64,000 nucleotides of DNA from NCBI GenBank assembly GCA_030596395.1, contig JAUVKF010000009.1, positions 1 to 64,000 on the forward strand, read 5' to 3'. Source of the stretch: Chlorobiota bacterium (GTDB taxonomy: Bacteria; Bacteroidota; Bacteroidia; Bacteroidales; F082). The translations under genes were made by a program, and so were the position numbers. Shown here piece after piece: positions 9,054 to 19,074 of the stretch. The notes below the pieces were generated by a model that worked only from the letters and a program-made list of their open reading frames with translations, did no database searches and was not told the DNA's origin. The first letter of the stretch is position 1, and every line of letters begins with the position of its first letter.

Positions 9054-11786
9054 ATGAAAAACAAAATTACAATTACCTTAATGATTGTTTTGGTGATGTC
9101 AGTTGTTCATATGTATGGGCAAACTGAAACTAATGTTGAGGCATTAAACCAATTGGCTGATGAATTTTCTGCACAGTGGGAAGCCAATGCTGAAAAGGTA
9201 AAACAATATGCCGAAGAAAATAATGTTCCTATTCGTTTTAAAATTAACGGGCAGACTTATGAAATGGTTGACGTTGAGGATGGCATGCCTCGTTATTACG
9301 TTACCTTCAATTTTGGCGCTGCTCATACAACAAAAGCTGCCGAACTGTGGGAAGGCGGAAGCACCGGCCTTGATTTAAATGGAGATGGCTATGATAAAGT
9401 TGCCGTTTGGGATGCTGGTTCTGTGTTAGTTACTCACCAGGAGTTTACTGATCAGGGACCTTCCCGTGTTACCAGAAAGGATGGCAACTGGCCAAGCCAT
9501 TTTCACGCTACGCACGTTGGAGGTACTGTCGCAGCAGCAGGTATAAATCCAAATGCAAAGGGAATGGCGTATCAGGTTTCTCTGGATAGCTACCAATGGA
9601 CTAACGACAACAGTGAAATGGCAGCAGCAGCAGCAGCCGGACTGGAATTATCCAATCACTCATATGGTTTTCTCAATGGATGGGAATTGAATGCTAGTCA
9701 TCAGTGGCAATGGCATGGAAATGCTAGTGTTGACCCAAACGAAGATTATAAATTTGGATTTTACGATTACGATTCCAGGGCAATGGATCAAATTGCATTT
9801 AACGCTCCCAATTACCTGATTGTCCACGCAGCCGGTAACGACAGGGGACAAGGTCCTGGTAATTCTTCTGGACCCGAAGATGATGGCGGTGATGATGGTT
9901 ACGATTGCATTGGGCCGGAAGAAATTGCTAAAAACGTTTTAGCTGTTGGTGCTGTTAGAGAATTACTGAATTATGAGGAACCCGGCGATGTTAAAATGGC
10001 TAGCTTCAGCAGCTGGGGACCTGCCGATGATGGCCGTGTTAAACCTGATATTGTTGGAAAAGGAATAGGTGTTTTTTCAACAATGGACGGAAGCAATACT
10101 GATTATGGTACCAGTCAGGGAACATCAATGTCAGCGCCTAATGTTACAGGTTCTCTGGTATTGCTGCAGCAACATTATCAAAATTTAAATGGAGGTACAC
10201 CTATGCGTGCCGCTACTTTAAAAGGACTTGCCCTGCACACCACAGAAGAAGCAGGACCTGACCCAGGGCCTGATTATATGTTTGGCTGGGGTTTAATGAA
10301 TACCAAACGCGCTGCTTTCCAGATTTCTGATAACCAGGGACAGGTTTCAATCGATGAAAGGGTTCTGGATAATGATGATACATATATCAGGGAAGTTACT
10401 GTACCGGACGGAACCCCAGAGTTCAGGGTCAGTATTTGCTGGACCGATCCTGCGGGATCACCCGTGTCTGCTCAGCTCAATCCACGTGACCCAATGCTGG
10501 TAAACGACCTTGACCTTAAAGTGGTAGATGCAGGTAGAGCCAGTAATTATCCTTACAAATTAGACCCTGAAGACCCATCTGCGGCAGCTACTACCGATGG
10601 GAAAAACTATGTTGATAACATTGAAATGATCGTAATTAACAACCCAACACCGGGTACATATACAATAATTGTTGACCATGATGGTTCATTAAGCGGTGGC
10701 GAGCAAGCCTATTCGTTAATTGTTACAGGCATTGATGATTATACGGTAGTGCCTGAATGTTCAGTAGGTATGGCCTCTCCATCTGACGGAGCCGAAGATA
10801 TCCTTGTAAATGAGTGGTTGGAATGGGAAGCGGCGTATTTTGCCACCAGTTATGATATTTATTTCGGAACCGATGGAGGCGGAACAACAACACCCACCAA
10901 TGTTTATAATGGCGAAAATATTCTCGAAAATGGATTTAGTTATTATATGACACCCAATACTACTTATTATTTGCAGGTTGTTCCTGTAAACAGCCAGGGT
11001 GCGGCTACAACTTGTGATGAAATATGGTCGTTTACAACAATGGAAGCAGTTACAGTATATCCGCATCTTGAAACCATGGCAGGTCTCGATGTTCCTGAAT
11101 TACCTTTTGGGTGGCAGGCTGTAAATAATGCTGAAACTGTATGGTGGAGTACTTACAATGGACATACCGACAGCCGGTCTATGGCATGCTTTTATCCTCT
11201 TGAAACTACTCAAATGGATTATGATAACTGGTTTATTTCACCCCCCTTTGCTGTTGAAAACGGGAATGAATATAATGTTAGTTATTTCTATAAAAGCTCT
11301 TTCCCAGGGTTTTCCGAATCAATGACGCTATATTGGGGAATTGGGCCATTTGTCGATGACCTTAGCAATGTACTTTATGAAGACAACGATTTTAGCGATG
11401 CCGACTGGCTTGAAGGAGAAGGCTTGATTATTCCCGAAGAAGATGGGTTTGTTTTCCTTGGATTCCATGTAACAAGTGTACAGGGTTATGGTGTGTTCCT
11501 CGATGATATTGAAGTAGAAGACTGGGGAACGGTTGGCATTAGCCCGGCCACCGATGATCGAAAAGCACTGATTTATAACCATGGTGGTAAAGTAGTTGTG
11601 GTAGCCGATGAATCGTGGATTGGTGCCGATGTTAAGATTTTAAACTTAATGGGCCAGACGATTTATCAGGGTAAATATCATGGAAAGATGGAAATTAATG
11701 TTCATGATTTAAGTGCTCGCGGACTATATATCGTTACTTTGGAAGATAATGACAGTACAGTTACAAAGAAGGTAATGATCAGATAA
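9054..11786 (+). CDS. Secreted subtilisin-like serine protease with T9SS sorting domain (copy 1)
   Basis: A secreted S8 peptidase of 910 residues. A signal peptide (MKNKITITLMIVLVMSVVHM, ending near GQT) is followed by a short pro-region. In the catalytic domain the triad reads Asp120 (VAVWDAGS), His151 (HATHVGG) and Ser358 (GTSMSAP). Next comes a beta-sandwich (RVSICWTDPAGSP, LVNDLDLKVV) as in KP-43-like subtilases. A fibronectin-III-like module (about 570-665) and a cleaved-adhesin-like jelly roll follow (YDNWFISPPFAVENGNEYNV). The C-terminal T9SS signal has LNLMGQTIYQGKYHG and ends KKVMIR. The protein should cross the outer membrane by T9SS. It is first of three tandem paralogues and is almost identical to copy 3 from about residue 425 onward. 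Substrate specificity is unknown. Confidence 0.93.
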   Translation: MKNKITITLMIVLVMSVVHMYGQTETNVEALNQLADEFSAQWEANAEKVKQYAEENNVPIRFKINGQTYEMVDVEDGMPRYYVTFNFGAAHTTKAAELWEGGSTGLDLNGDGYDKVAVWDAGSVLVTHQEFTDQGPSRVTRKDGNWPSHFHATHVGGTVAAAGINPNAKGMAYQVSLDSYQWTNDNSEMAAAAAAGLELSNHSYGFLNGWELNASHQWQWHGNASVDPNEDYKFGFYDYDSRAMDQIAFNAPNYLIVHAAGNDRGQGPGNSSGPEDDGGDDGYDCIGPEEIAKNVLAVGAVRELLNYEEPGDVKMASFSSWGPADDGRVKPDIVGKGIGVFSTMDGSNTDYGTSQGTSMSAPNVTGSLVLLQQHYQNLNGGTPMRAATLKGLALHTTEEAGPDPGPDYMFGWGLMNTKRAAFQISDNQGQVSIDERVLDNDDTYIREVTVPDGTPEFRVSICWTDPAGSPVSAQLNPRDPMLVNDLDLKVVDAGRASNYPYKLDPEDPSAAATTDGKNYVDNIEMIVINNPTPGTYTIIVDHDGSLSGGEQAYSLIVTGIDDYTVVPECSVGMASPSDGAEDILVNEWLEWEAAYFATSYDIYFGTDGGGTTTPTNVYNGENILENGFSYYMTPNTTYYLQVVPVNSQGAATTCDEIWSFTTMEAVTVYPHLETMAGLDVPELPFGWQAVNNAETVWWSTYNGHTDSRSMACFYPLETTQMDYDNWFISPPFAVENGNEYNVSYFYKSSFPGFSESMTLYWGIGPFVDDLSNVLYEDNDFSDADWLEGEGLIIPEEDGFVFLGFHVTSVQGYGVFLDDIEVEDWGTVGISPATDDRKALIYNHGGKVVVVADESWIGADVKILNLMGQTIYQGKYHGKMEINVHDLSARGLYIVTLEDNDSTVTKKVMIR

Positions 11787-11806
11787 AATTTAAAAAACCT
11801 CTCTAT

Positions 11807-11854
11807 AAAAAAACCGCAGGAAATCAATCAGTTATTGACTCTTGCGGTTTTTTT
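11807..11854 (+). terminator. Rho-independent terminator after subtilase copy 1
   Basis: A stem of AAAAAACCGCA pairing with TGCGGTTTTTTT encloses a loop of about 24 bases and ends in a run of seven T. It sits 21 bp after the stop codon, so copies 1 and 2 are probably separate transcription units. Confidence 0.8.
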
Positions 11855-11894
11855 ATAACTTTTTCATAATCAATAATTACTCGTTGATTTTATT

Positions 11895-11902
11895 TACTTT
11901 TG
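11895..11902 (+). promoter_or_regulatory. -7 promoter element upstream of subtilase copy 2
   Basis: TACTTTTG matches TAnnTTTG exactly and lies 28 bp before the ATG at 11931, directly after the terminator of copy 1. No good -33 match was found at the expected distance. Confidence 0.5.
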
Positions 11903-11930
11903 GACGAAATTTGAAATAAAAAATAATACC

Positions 11931-14657
11931 ATGAAGCGACTTTATCCTTTCTTATTCACTGTTCTTGCTGTACTATTCGCAACAGGAACCTTTGCACAGA
12001 CCATAACAAATGTTGAGTATTTAAATAAACTTTCAACTGAATTGTCAGAAGAATGGGACAATAATCAGATTAAAGTAAATGAATATTGTGATCAAAATAA
12101 TTTACCTGTCCGCCAGGAACTGGAAGATGGTAGGCTTATTCAAATGATCAATGTTGAAAACGGAATACCAGTCTATTACATTACAGATAATTTAGGTGCT
12201 GCCCAAACAACCCGTGCTGATGAGGTATGGCCTGGTGGAAATACCGGGTTTGATCTGACAGGGGCAGGTTACGACAAACTTGGAGAGTGGGATGGAGGCC
12301 ACGTAATGCTGACACATAACGAATTTACCGATCAGGGTGACTCGCGTGTTACAAATATGGATGGTCAAACACCAACACATTATCATTCAACACATGTGGC
12401 AGGTACTATGGTCGCGGCAGGTGTTGTTGGTAGTGCCAAAGGAATGTCATTTGAAGGCAATTTAAAAGCCTGGGATTGGAATAGTGATAATTCTGAGATG
12501 GCTGCTGCTGCTGCTGATGGGCTTGAAATTTCAAATTCATCCTATGGCATTTTGACCGGCTGGCACTGGACAGGTTCAGATTGGCAATGGCTTGGGAATC
12601 CAGGTGTTGATCCTTTGGAAGATTATAAATTTGGATTTTATGACAATGATGCAAGGATAATGGATCAAATAGCACATAATGCCCCTAATTACCTGATTTT
12701 CCGTTCTGCCGGAAACGACAGGGGAGAAGGCCCCAGCGATGCCGGACAAGGTGGTAACCCTGAAAAAGATGGTGGTACTGATGGCTATGATTGTATCAGC
12801 CACGATGAAATTGCGAAAAATGTTATGACTGTTGGTGCTGTTTACCAGGTATCAAATTATACGGGTCCAAGCGATGTCGTGATGAGCTTTTTCAGTTGCT
12901 GGGGGCCTACTGATGATGGCAGGATAAAACCTGATATTGTGGGTAAAGGTGTTGGTGTATATTCTACCTATAATACAAGTAACAATAGTTATATGACTAT
13001 GGATGGCACATCCATGTCAGCTCCTAATGTTGCGGGTTCAGCGGCTTTGCTTCAGTACCATTATCAAAATTTATATGAAAACCCGATGAGGTCAGCAACC
13101 TTAAAAGGATTGATCATCCATTCAGCCGATGAAGCCGGTTCAAACGATGGCCCTGATTATATCTTTGGCTGGGGGTTGATGAATACCGAACGCGCAGCCC
13201 GGATAATTTCACAGGATACGCTACAAAATGTAATTGAAGAGCGTGTGCTTACTGATGGGGATTCCTATTCACGCACAGTAAACACCCCGGGTGATACAGT
13301 GCTGCGTGTAACAATTTGCTGGACCGATGTTCCCGGATCACCGGTGGGAGCCCAATTAAACCCCAGGGACCCAATGTTGGTTAACGATCTGGATCTCAGA
13401 ATAGTTAAAAACGGTACAACATATTATCCCTATATGCTCGATCCGGAAAATCCTTCGACAGCACCTGCTACCGATGGAAAAAACAATGTTGATAATGTGG
13501 AAATGGTGTACATCGCCAATGCTCCGGCGGGCTCTTATAACATTTATGTTGATCACGCAGGCACACTCGATGGAGGAGAGCAGGCATTTACAATTATTGT
13601 CAGCGGAATTAACGATTTACCGATGCCTGAATGTTCGGAAACTTTGTTGTTGCCCGAAGAGGGAGCAGAAGACATTTTCCTGAACCAGAATATTACATGG
13701 GAACCTGCAAATTATGCAAGTAGTTATGATGTGTATTTAGGAACAGATGGTGGCGGAACAGAAACTCCTACCAATGTTTATAATGGAGAAAATTTTGAAG
13801 ACAATAGCTTTTATTATATACTTAATCCTGATACAACCTATTATCTGCAGGTAGTTCCAAGAAATGAACAGGGGCCAGCTGAAGGATGTGATCAAATATG
13901 GTCATTCAGTACAATGGAAGCAATATCTGCATTTCCGTTTGTTGATGATTATACCCAAGTGGAGCCTCCTGTGATACCCTTTGGATATCAGGTATTTGAT
14001 TACTCTGATGCGAGCTGGGAAAGCAATAGTTTTTTTGGTCATAACGATAAATATTCGATGGTATGCTTGCACCCTGAAGGTCTGGAAACCGATTTCGATA
14101 ACTGGCTCATTTCTCTCCCTTTTATCCTAACGGGCCAACATGAATATAATATTTCATTTTATTATATGAACATGGTTCCGGGAACTAATGAAAGCGTAAA
14201 ATTTTACCGGACAACCAATCCCGATCCGGAAGAAATAAACGATGTGCTTTTTCAGGATATTAATTTTGATGAAAATGGATGGCAACTGGCTACTGCTACT
14301 ATCGAGCCCGAGAATGATGAAGTTGCTTTTTTTGCATTTCGGATTACCAGCAATAATGGATATGGCATTGCAATAGATGATTTCACAGTGAATGGCTGGT
14401 CGGTTGGTGTTCCTCAATCAACAAGCATTGATGATGTAAAAATATATGCTTATGGTTCGAAAGTGTTTATTCAGTCAGATGAAAAATGGACTGGTGCCGA
14501 TATCAGAATTGTGAATTTAATGGGCCAGACAATTTACCAGGGAAAACATCAGGATGTTACTCAGATAAATATTTCTGCAACTTTGAAACCTGGATTGCAT
14601 GTGGTTTCACTCGTTAAAAATGATAAACAAATCAGTAAAAAACTATTGATTAAATAG
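11931..14657 (+). CDS. Secreted subtilisin-like serine protease with T9SS sorting domain (copy 2)
   Basis: The middle paralogue (908 aa) has the same architecture as its neighbours. A signal peptide (MKRLYPFLFTVLAVLFATGT, cleaved near FAQ) and pro-region precede the S8 domain with Asp121 (GEWDGG), His152 (HSTHVAG) and Ser361 (GTSMSAP). The beta-sandwich (RVTICWTDVPGSP), Fn3-like module, jelly roll (FDNWLISLPF) and a T9SS tail ending KKLLIK follow. Unlike copies 1 and 3, its C-terminal half is clearly diverged from both, for example in the jelly roll. Having its own promoter and a terminator upstream suggests independent expression. A different substrate range is possible, but I cannot deduce it. 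Confidence 0.93.
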   Translation: MKRLYPFLFTVLAVLFATGTFAQTITNVEYLNKLSTELSEEWDNNQIKVNEYCDQNNLPVRQELEDGRLIQMINVENGIPVYYITDNLGAAQTTRADEVWPGGNTGFDLTGAGYDKLGEWDGGHVMLTHNEFTDQGDSRVTNMDGQTPTHYHSTHVAGTMVAAGVVGSAKGMSFEGNLKAWDWNSDNSEMAAAAADGLEISNSSYGILTGWHWTGSDWQWLGNPGVDPLEDYKFGFYDNDARIMDQIAHNAPNYLIFRSAGNDRGEGPSDAGQGGNPEKDGGTDGYDCISHDEIAKNVMTVGAVYQVSNYTGPSDVVMSFFSCWGPTDDGRIKPDIVGKGVGVYSTYNTSNNSYMTMDGTSMSAPNVAGSAALLQYHYQNLYENPMRSATLKGLIIHSADEAGSNDGPDYIFGWGLMNTERAARIISQDTLQNVIEERVLTDGDSYSRTVNTPGDTVLRVTICWTDVPGSPVGAQLNPRDPMLVNDLDLRIVKNGTTYYPYMLDPENPSTAPATDGKNNVDNVEMVYIANAPAGSYNIYVDHAGTLDGGEQAFTIIVSGINDLPMPECSETLLLPEEGAEDIFLNQNITWEPANYASSYDVYLGTDGGGTETPTNVYNGENFEDNSFYYILNPDTTYYLQVVPRNEQGPAEGCDQIWSFSTMEAISAFPFVDDYTQVEPPVIPFGYQVFDYSDASWESNSFFGHNDKYSMVCLHPEGLETDFDNWLISLPFILTGQHEYNISFYYMNMVPGTNESVKFYRTTNPDPEEINDVLFQDINFDENGWQLATATIEPENDEVAFFAFRITSNNGYGIAIDDFTVNGWSVGVPQSTSIDDVKIYAYGSKVFIQSDEKWTGADIRIVNLMGQTIYQGKHQDVTQINISATLKPGLHVVSLVKNDKQISKKLLIK

Positions 14658-14728
14658 TTATTTTGTTAAAAATCATTTAAAGAATTTCTTAATCAGTCAT
14701 TCTGTTGGGCAATGCTATATGTAATTGC

Positions 14729-14736
14729 TATATTCG
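14729..14736 (+). promoter_or_regulatory. Possible promoter of subtilase copy 3
   Basis: TATATTCG matches the -7 consensus TAnnTTTG at five of six defined positions. A TTG at 14705-14707 lies 21 bp upstream, close to the expected -33 spacing. The ATG at 14764 is about 28 bp downstream. This also argues against translation from the TTG at 14727-14725 region, which would lie inside the promoter. Confidence 0.4.
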
Positions 14737-14763
14737 CCTTCTTTTATAAAAAAAATTCAACAC

Positions 14764-17502
14764 ATGTATAATTACCTATTAATCATTGTTATTTCACTTC
14801 TGGTTGCCCCAATGCAACTTTTATCGCAAACTTCAACTAATGTTGAAAAATTAAACCAATTATCTGCCGGGTTTACTGCAGAATGGGAGCAAAATCAGAT
14901 CAAAGTAAAACAGTTTGCTGAAGACCATAATATTCCTGTCTGGCAAGAACTTGAAGACGGAACCGTGATGGTAATAGTTGATGTAAAGGATGGCAAACCT
15001 GTTTTTTATAAAACTGAGAATGTAGGTGCCGCACAAACTACAAGGGCTTACGAACTTTGGGAAGGTGGAAACTCCGGCCTCGATATCACCGGCGAAGGAT
15101 ATGAACAGCTGGGCGAATGGGATGGTGGATCAGTAAGACGCACCCATCAGGAGTTTACCGATCAGGGAGCATCCCGTGTTACTCAAATGGATGGTAGCAG
15201 TGCTGTTAGTAACCATGCAACTCATGTGGCAGGGACCCTAATCGCAGCAGGGGTAAATCCCAATGCAAAAGGTATGACTTATGGAGGTAATTTAAAAGCC
15301 TGGACCATGACTAATGATCAATCTGAAATGGCAGCAGCCGCCGCCCAGGGGCTCGAAATATCGAATCATTCATATGGGGCAGGTGCTGGCTGGGAATACT
15401 ACAATAATAATTGGTATTGGCTTGGTACTTCATCAATATCACCAACCGAGGATTACAAATTCGGATTTTATGATAACGATTCCAGGGCCATGGACCAGAT
15501 TGCCTTTAATGCACCTAATTATTTGATTGTAAGATCTGCCGGAAATGAAAGAGGAGAAGGGCCGGGAGATGCCGGACAAAATGATAATCCTGAAATTGAC
15601 GGAGGTGATGATGGTTACGATTGTATTCAACCTGAAAAATTAGCCAAGAATGTAATGACAGTTGGCGCTGCTTATGAAGTGTCGGAATATACAGGCCCTG
15701 AAGATGTCGCAATTAGCAGCTTCAGCAGTTTCGGCCCGGCTGACGATGGCAGGGTTAAACCAGATATCGTCGCGAAAGGTGTTGATACATTCTCTTCAAC
15801 AGGCGCGTCTGATTCAGATTATTCAACTTACAGCGGCACATCAATGTCAGCTCCGAATGTTGCAGGGAGCATGGCCCTTTTGCAGACTTATTATCAAAGC
15901 ATTAGTAACAGTGTCCCGATGCGTTCGGCTACCCTTCGGGGATTGGTTTTACATACTGCTGATGAAGCAGGTTCTGATGATGGTCCCGATTATATCTTTG
16001 GCTGGGGCCTGATGAATACCGAAAGGGCTGCGCATTTTATTTCCGATAACCAGGGTCAGGTTTCAATCGATGAACGGGTTCTGAATAATGATGAAATATA
16101 TGTCAGGGAAGTTACTGTACCGGATGGAACCCCAGAGTTCAGGGTCAGTATTTGCTGGACCGATCCTGCGGGTTCACCCTTGTCTGCTCAGCTCAATCCA
16201 CGTGATCCCATGTTGGTAAACGACCTTGACCTTAAAGTGGTAGATGCAGGTAGGGCCAGTAATTACCCTTACAAATTAGACCCTGATAATCCATCTGCGG
16301 TGGCTACCACTGATGGGAAAAACTATGTTGATAACATTGAAATGATCGTAATTAACAACCCAACACCGGGTACATATACAATAATTGTTGACCATGATGG
16401 TTCATTAAGCGGTGGTGAGCAAGCCTATTCGTTAATTGTTACAGGCATTGATGAATATACAGTAGTGCCTGAATGTTCAGTAGGTATGGCCTCTCCAGCT
16501 GACGGAGCCGAAGATATCCTCGTGAATGAATGGTTGGAATGGGAGCCGGCCTATTTTGCCACCAGTTATGATGTTTATTTCGGAACCGATGGTGGCGGAA
16601 CAACAACACCGACCAATGTTTATAATGGCGAAAATATTCTCGAAAATAAGTTTAACTATTATATGACACCCAATACAACTTATTATTTGCAGATTGTTCC
16701 TGTAAACAGCCAGGGCGCGGCTACAACTTGTGATGAAATATGGTCGTTTACAACAATGGAAGCAGTTGAAGCGTATCCTTATCTTGAATCCATGGCAGGT
16801 ATAGAGATTCCTGAATTTCCTTTCGGATGGCAGGCTGTCGACAATGCTGATCCGGAATGGCAGAGTACCAACATGGCCGGGCATACCGATAGCCGGGCTA
16901 TGACATGCTTTAATCCCGCCGGTATTGATGAAACGGATTACGATAACTGGTTTATTTCACCACCCTTTGCTGTAGAGAATGGGAATGAATACAATGTTAG
17001 CTATTTCTATAAAAGCTTTTTCCCCGGATATTCCGAATCAATGACACTGTATTGGGGAATTGGGCCATTTGTCGATGACCTCACCAATGTAGTTTATGAA
17101 GACAACGATTTTAGTGATGCCGACTGGCTTGAAGGAGAAGGCTTGATTATTCCCGAAAAAGATGGGTTTGTTTACCTTGGATTCCAGGTAACAAGTGTAC
17201 AGGGTTATGGTGTATTCCTCGATGATATTGAAGTAGAAGACTGGGGAACGGTTGGCATTAGCCCCACAAGCGATGATCGAAAAGCACTGATTTATAACCA
17301 TGGAGGCAAAGTAGTTGTGGTAGCCGACGAATCGTGGATTGGTGCCGATGTTAAGGTTTTAAACTTAATGGGCCAGACGATTTATCAGGGTAAATATCAT
17401 GGAAAAACGCAATTAAATGTTCAGGATTTCACTTCGGGTTTGTATATCGTCACCCTGGAAAATGATGATGATGCCTTCTCAAAGAAAGTGATGATCAAAT
17501 AA
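14764..17502 (+). CDS. Secreted subtilisin-like serine protease with T9SS sorting domain (copy 3)
   Basis: Third tandem S8 protease, 912 aa from the ATG at 14764. That start gives a good signal peptide (MYNYLLIIVISLLVAPMQLL, then SQ); the frame is open 13 codons further upstream from a TTG, which would spoil the signal. The triad is Asp120 (GEWDGG), His151 (HATHVAG) and Ser360 (GTSMSAP). Downstream modules match copy 1: beta-sandwich, Fn3-like module, jelly roll and a T9SS tail ending KKVMIK. From about 16040 to the end the DNA is nearly identical to copy 1, including a 104-bp run without any difference, whereas the catalytic halves differ throughout. It converges with aspartate kinase, 4 bp apart. 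Confidence 0.93.
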   Translation: MYNYLLIIVISLLVAPMQLLSQTSTNVEKLNQLSAGFTAEWEQNQIKVKQFAEDHNIPVWQELEDGTVMVIVDVKDGKPVFYKTENVGAAQTTRAYELWEGGNSGLDITGEGYEQLGEWDGGSVRRTHQEFTDQGASRVTQMDGSSAVSNHATHVAGTLIAAGVNPNAKGMTYGGNLKAWTMTNDQSEMAAAAAQGLEISNHSYGAGAGWEYYNNNWYWLGTSSISPTEDYKFGFYDNDSRAMDQIAFNAPNYLIVRSAGNERGEGPGDAGQNDNPEIDGGDDGYDCIQPEKLAKNVMTVGAAYEVSEYTGPEDVAISSFSSFGPADDGRVKPDIVAKGVDTFSSTGASDSDYSTYSGTSMSAPNVAGSMALLQTYYQSISNSVPMRSATLRGLVLHTADEAGSDDGPDYIFGWGLMNTERAAHFISDNQGQVSIDERVLNNDEIYVREVTVPDGTPEFRVSICWTDPAGSPLSAQLNPRDPMLVNDLDLKVVDAGRASNYPYKLDPDNPSAVATTDGKNYVDNIEMIVINNPTPGTYTIIVDHDGSLSGGEQAYSLIVTGIDEYTVVPECSVGMASPADGAEDILVNEWLEWEPAYFATSYDVYFGTDGGGTTTPTNVYNGENILENKFNYYMTPNTTYYLQIVPVNSQGAATTCDEIWSFTTMEAVEAYPYLESMAGIEIPEFPFGWQAVDNADPEWQSTNMAGHTDSRAMTCFNPAGIDETDYDNWFISPPFAVENGNEYNVSYFYKSFFPGYSESMTLYWGIGPFVDDLTNVVYEDNDFSDADWLEGEGLIIPEKDGFVYLGFQVTSVQGYGVFLDDIEVEDWGTVGISPTSDDRKALIYNHGGKVVVVADESWIGADVKVLNLMGQTIYQGKYHGKTQLNVQDFTSGLYIVTLENDDDAFSKKVMIK

Positions 17503-17506
17503 CGGT

Positions 17507-18772
17507 TTATCTGACCAGAAGCTGTACAGTGGTTCTGCTTTTTTGTTCCAGGAATACCTTCTTCCCTTCAGTTAATTTATTGATGATTTCATCATCATAA
17601 AATCTGATTGTAATTAACTGTAAACCTGAGTTATATTTTAGCTGGAACTCTTCTCTTAATTCTTTAACAAGCGCCTGCAACTTTGCCCCGTCTTCATTAA
17701 AGCAAACAGAAAAACTAACTGCAGAATGTTGCATTAAGTTGACGTGGATTTTTTGTTTGCTGAAGGCTTCAAAAATCCTCGTCAGATTTTCTTCTGCAAT
17801 AAAGGCTAAGTCTCTGGAACCAATACTGAGCAAAACCTGGTCATCTTTTACAATTATTTTTTGGAATTGATCATCTTCCGATGTGTCATCTGAAATAACT
17901 GAAGGGGCACTCTCAGGATCATTAAATGAACGTACAAAAAGCGGAATATTTTTTTGTTGAACCGGCTGTATGGTTTTAGGATGGATTACTGAGGCGCCAT
18001 AAAAGGCCAGCTCAATGGCTTCATGATAAGAGATCTTGTTAAGTTTTATGGTGTCGTTAAACCTGTGGGGATCTGCATTCATCAAACCGGGAACATTCTT
18101 CCAGATAGTTACTTCATCGGCATCCAGAATGTTTGCGATAATTGCAGCAGAAAAGTCAGAGCCTTCGCGTCCCAATGTTGTATTGTTTCCAAATTGATCA
18201 GCCCCTGTAAACCCTTGGGTTAAAACTATTTCATTTTTTTCTAAGGCTGTGAGCAACTTTGTTTTGATTGCTTTATCAGTAGATTCCCAATCAACTTTGG
18301 CCGCTGTATAATTTTCGTTGGTTACGATTAATGATGCAGCATTCATCGTTCGAATAGGAAAACCATTTTCATTGAGATATGAATTCAGGATAAGGGAACT
18401 CAGTCTTTCTCCGAAACTGACTATCTGGTCATAGGCAAAAAAGCGGTCATTAAACTCTTTTTTCAATTCATTGTTCAGGTCAGTAAACATTGCATTCAGC
18501 TTGTCATAAATTTCATGACTTGCATTGCCAAAAACAGATTCTGCCAGTTCGAAGTGTGTACGCCTGATTTGAATGAAGGTTTTTTCAATATTGGCGTAAT
18601 CGTCCCCAAGTTTAAACCTGACAAGCTCTTCAAGCGCATTTGTGGTTTTACCAATTGCTGATACCACCACCACCAATTGATCATGTTGATATTGCTTAAT
18701 GATTGATGCCACTTTTTCAATACCTTCGGCATCCTTCATTAATGCACCGCCAAATTTGAAAACCCTGGTCAT
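17507..18772 (-). CDS. lysC: Aspartate kinase
   Basis: Aspartokinase phosphorylates aspartate at the head of the Lys/Thr/Met pathway. The N-terminus MTRVFKFGG carries the conserved KFGG motif; VVVVSAIGKTTNAL, LTQGFTGAD and TLGREGSDFSAAIIA complete the amino-acid kinase domain, and YGASVIHPKTIQP follows. About 130 C-terminal residues form the ACT-like regulatory part (IHVNLMQHSAVSFSVCFNED), so feedback control by an amino acid is expected. There is no fused homoserine dehydrogenase domain. I chose the ATG at 18772; a GTG at 18781 would add three residues. It has no visible operon partners. Confidence 0.92.
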   Translation of the reverse strand: MTRVFKFGGALMKDAEGIEKVASIIKQYQHDQLVVVVSAIGKTTNALEELVRFKLGDDYANIEKTFIQIRRTHFELAESVFGNASHEIYDKLNAMFTDLNNELKKEFNDRFFAYDQIVSFGERLSSLILNSYLNENGFPIRTMNAASLIVTNENYTAAKVDWESTDKAIKTKLLTALEKNEIVLTQGFTGADQFGNNTTLGREGSDFSAAIIANILDADEVTIWKNVPGLMNADPHRFNDTIKLNKISYHEAIELAFYGASVIHPKTIQPVQQKNIPLFVRSFNDPESAPSVISDDTSEDDQFQKIIVKDDQVLLSIGSRDLAFIAEENLTRIFEAFSKQKIHVNLMQHSAVSFSVCFNEDGAKLQALVKELREEFQLKYNSGLQLITIRFYDDEIINKLTEGKKVFLEQKSRTTVQLLVR

Positions 18773-19074
18773 ACTATTCACTTTAAGTTAAAAGTGTAAA
18801 AATAACGTTGTTTTTTGATTAAATCGTTTAATTGCCTGCCTTTGCCGAAACGGCTACGTGCAGGCAGGCGAGCGAAATGAAACGCGGCAATCCCCTTATA
18901 AGGTTCTTGTTTCAACTCAGGAGATTCTTTCGGTCGCAGGCTCCCTCTGAATTAAACGTGTGTTATTATTATTTCGTTTAATTGCGAAGGAGTACCAATT
19001 TTTATCGGAACGACTGCGGCAATCCCAAAGTTCAATTCGTATTTCATAATGTGGGTACTCTTACCGTATATTAA
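18773..19074. other. Intergenic region with a nested hairpin
   Basis: About 300 bp with no gene. It contains an outer stem GCCTGCC (18834-18840) with GGCAGGC (18863-18869) enclosing a second stem GCCG/CGGC with loop AAA (18844-18854). CGTTTAATTGC occurs twice (near 18825 and 18975). No T-run follows the hairpin, so it looks like a dispersed palindromic repeat rather than a terminator. Confidence 0.5.
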
